Shown here one piece after another: positions 21,186 to 22,603 of a stretch of DNA of 22,603 nucleotides (the first letter of the stretch is position 1; the number at the start of each line of letters is the position of its first letter). A model generated the notes under the pieces. It saw only the letters and a program-made list of their open reading frames with translations. It was not told the DNA's origin and did no database searches. This DNA is from a virus: the IMG/VR virus record IMGVR_UViG_3300044699_000118, positions 1 to 22,603 of that record; one strand, given 5' to 3'. The translations under genes were made by a program, and so were the position numbers.

Positions 21186-22603
21186 TCATGCCCCCCTGTA
21201 GACGTGGATCTGCGGCGAACGCTCGCCCATCTGCTCGATAGCCTGGTTTACGGCCATGATCAGGCCGATGAAGGCGTTGTTCCCCGCCGGTTGGAAGTAG
21301 GCTCCCGTGGTCGTCTCCTTCACCTGTGCCCCCAGGACCTGACGGCGCAACTCCTCGTCACCGTCGTGGATGACCTGACCGGCGTTGACCAATCCCACGA
21401 AGGTCGCGGTGGCCTCCATGAGGGCGACCGTCGACTGGATGTATTTCGTGAACGGCAACCCTGATTCCTCGAGGAAGTGCTCGCCCCCCGGACCGAACTG
21501 CCGCGTGTCGATGAAGATGTCCCGGACCTTGTAGACCTCCATCAGCCTGTGCAGCATCGGCACGACCTCGGTCCAGACGTGAGAGGTCTTCTCGATCGCT
21601 ACGGCCGCTGACCCGTCGGCCCTGAGCGCCACGATCCCGACCCCGGCGCCGTCCTCCTGACCCGTCCGGATGCCGAGCCATACCGATTCCCCAGAACGCA
21701 ACGTCCCGATGTCGGCGCGGAGCGGGTCCCACTGCTCGGGCAGGATCGCCGACCCGATCCCGGCAGGCAGTCCGCAGTTGAACCGCCGCCAGTGGCTAGC
21801 GATCATCGCCGGCGAGGCGTACTTCTCCTTGAGCACCGCCCTGGTGATGGCCTTCAGCGGGTTGGCCTTCAGGACGTCGTTCATGTTGTCCGGCGAGCCG
21901 CCCTCGGGAAGGCGGTATTCGTGCAGGACGGTCTGCTCCGAGGCGGCCCGCGTGAATCCCCCCCGGACGGTCACGGTGTCGGCCTGGGCCTTGATGTTGG
22001 CCCGGACCTCCTCGAACTCGCCGTCGGGCTCCCCAGCGGTCGAGATGGCGACGATCTGCCCCCCTATCTTGTCCACCTTGCCCCGCCAGGTCCGATACAG
22101 GCGCATGTCCCGATGGCGGTGGAGCTCGTCCAAGATCGCCAACGTCGGCCTCGCGCCGTCCCCGGTCCGGTCGTCAGCGGCGAACACCTGGATGCGAGAG
22201 CCGACCGAGTCGCATCGTATGCGGCGATACCCCTCCTGGGGCTTGAAATGCTTCAGACCCGACCTTGCGATGAAGCCATCGGCGGCCAGGAAGAGCCAGT
22301 TCGCCTGGTCCCGGCTGGACGCCGCCACCGTGACCATCGCCGATGGCTTGAACTCGGCGTGGTACAGCGCGAGCGCTGCCATAAAAGTAGTTTTTGCGTT
22401 GCCCTCCGGGATCACCAGCCAGCATTCCCGGAAGCCGGCGAACACATCCTTGAGGAAGGCCGCCTGGAACGGCTCCAGGACCCAAGCCTGCCCGTTGTCC
22501 AGTTCCAGGCCGTGAGCCCATCGGCGGAAGTGGGGGACGGTGAACGGCTTGCTATTTCTCATCACAAGCACCCGGCGGCGGATTTTCTCGCGAAAACTGG
22601 CGG
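21186..22603 (-). CDS. terL: terminase large subunit, open at the right edge
   Basis: Counting from GTG at 22571, the ATPase has PEGNAKTT at 55-62 (Walker A), TLAILDE at 143-149 (Walker B) and STAG at 177-180 (coupling motif). 'HFRRWAHGLELDNGQAWVLE' upstream is the usual leader of Terminase_1-type proteins. The C-terminal nuclease fold has IFIDTRQFG with Asp355, but the usual first acid is Arg302 (WLGIRTGQEDGAG) and the last usual Asp is an Asn in NNAFIGLIMAV. The frame stays open past GTG 22571 (and ATG 22562) to the window edge, so the true start may lie outside. It pumps DNA into the prohead and cuts concatemers; the portal gene follows directly. The frame itself needs no correction. Confidence 0.85.
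   Translation of the reverse strand, partial: ASFREKIRRRVLVMRNSKPFTVPHFRRWAHGLELDNGQAWVLEPFQAAFLKDVFAGFRECWLVIPEGNAKTTFMAALALYHAEFKPSAMVTVAASSRDQANWLFLAADGFIARSGLKHFKPQEGYRRIRCDSVGSRIQVFAADDRTGDGARPTLAILDELHRHRDMRLYRTWRGKVDKIGGQIVAISTAGEPDGEFEEVRANIKAQADTVTVRGGFTRAASEQTVLHEYRLPEGGSPDNMNDVLKANPLKAITRAVLKEKYASPAMIASHWRRFNCGLPAGIGSAILPEQWDPLRADIGTLRSGESVWLGIRTGQEDGAGVGIVALRADGSAAVAIEKTSHVWTEVVPMLHRLMEVYKVRDIFIDTRQFGPGGEHFLEESGLPFTKYIQSTVALMEATATFVGLVNAGQVIHDGDEELRRQVLGAQVKETTTGAYFQPAGNNAFIGLIMAVNQAIEQMGERSPQIHVYRGA

Noticed and set aside
1-22603. tRNA genes, CRISPR array, insertion sequence or toxin-antitoxin pair
   Set aside because: I found no cloverleaf-like segment, no short regular DNA repeats with unique spacers, no transposase motif and no convincing toxin-antitoxin gene pair. 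The only tandem repeat is the protein-coding IDHTL array.
1-22603. Degraded (pseudogenised) prophage
   Set aside because: Frame breaks are spread evenly, sit mainly in short C/G runs, and leave catalytic residues, ribosome sites and gene overlaps intact. A decaying prophage would also show deletions, stop codons by substitution and loss of motifs.

Overview
The window is a piece of a tailed bacteriophage (siphovirus, HK97-type head) or prophage. It is GC-rich, and every gene I can support lies on the minus strand, so the biological order runs from right (22603) to left (1). The GC content, frequent GTG starts, many small zinc-ribbon proteins and a promoter of the actinobacterial leaderless kind suggest an actinobacterial host. 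This is inference; no host gene is present.

Layout from right to left. Packaging and head: large terminase (open at the right edge), portal, prohead protease, major capsid protein, LEM/SAP-like protein, connector-type proteins and an HK97 gp10-like protein (about 16.0-22.6 kb). Tail: tail tube, tail assembly chaperone, a short tape measure, a CxxC protein, a small structural protein, a beta-helix fibre, a large lectin-like protein ending in an unusual 'IDHTL' repeat array, a distal tail protein and another fibre/baseplate protein (about 6.0-15.7 kb). A papain-like cysteine protease follows the fibre genes. Lysis: M15-type endolysin, a coiled-coil membrane protein, two very small membrane peptides and a holin candidate (3.9-5.3 kb). 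A hairpin terminator closes this unit. Just beyond it a promoter with no room for a 5' leader starts a second leftward operon (1-3778) of very small genes, nearly all linked by 4-base stop/start overlaps: two helix-turn-helix proteins, zinc-binding and membrane peptides, a recombination-type protein with a TSAIGRAL motif, and a replication-initiator-like gene.

The dominant oddity is the reading frames. At least 15 genes need one or more single-base frame corrections, about 29 sites in total, mostly in short C or G runs. After correction, gene lengths become whole codon numbers, catalytic motifs appear and stop/start overlaps are restored. This looks like residual indel error in the sequence (for example an unpolished long read), not decay, because function-critical residues are intact on both sides of each break. 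Gene entries below give the outer coordinates and describe where the frame changes.

The most interesting biology is the papain-like protease between tail and lysis genes, the IDHTL repeat protein, a terminase whose nuclease site lacks expected acids, the leaderless regulator promoter, and the crowded lysis cassette. I see no tRNA, rRNA, CRISPR array, insertion sequence, integrase or plus-strand gene that I can support.
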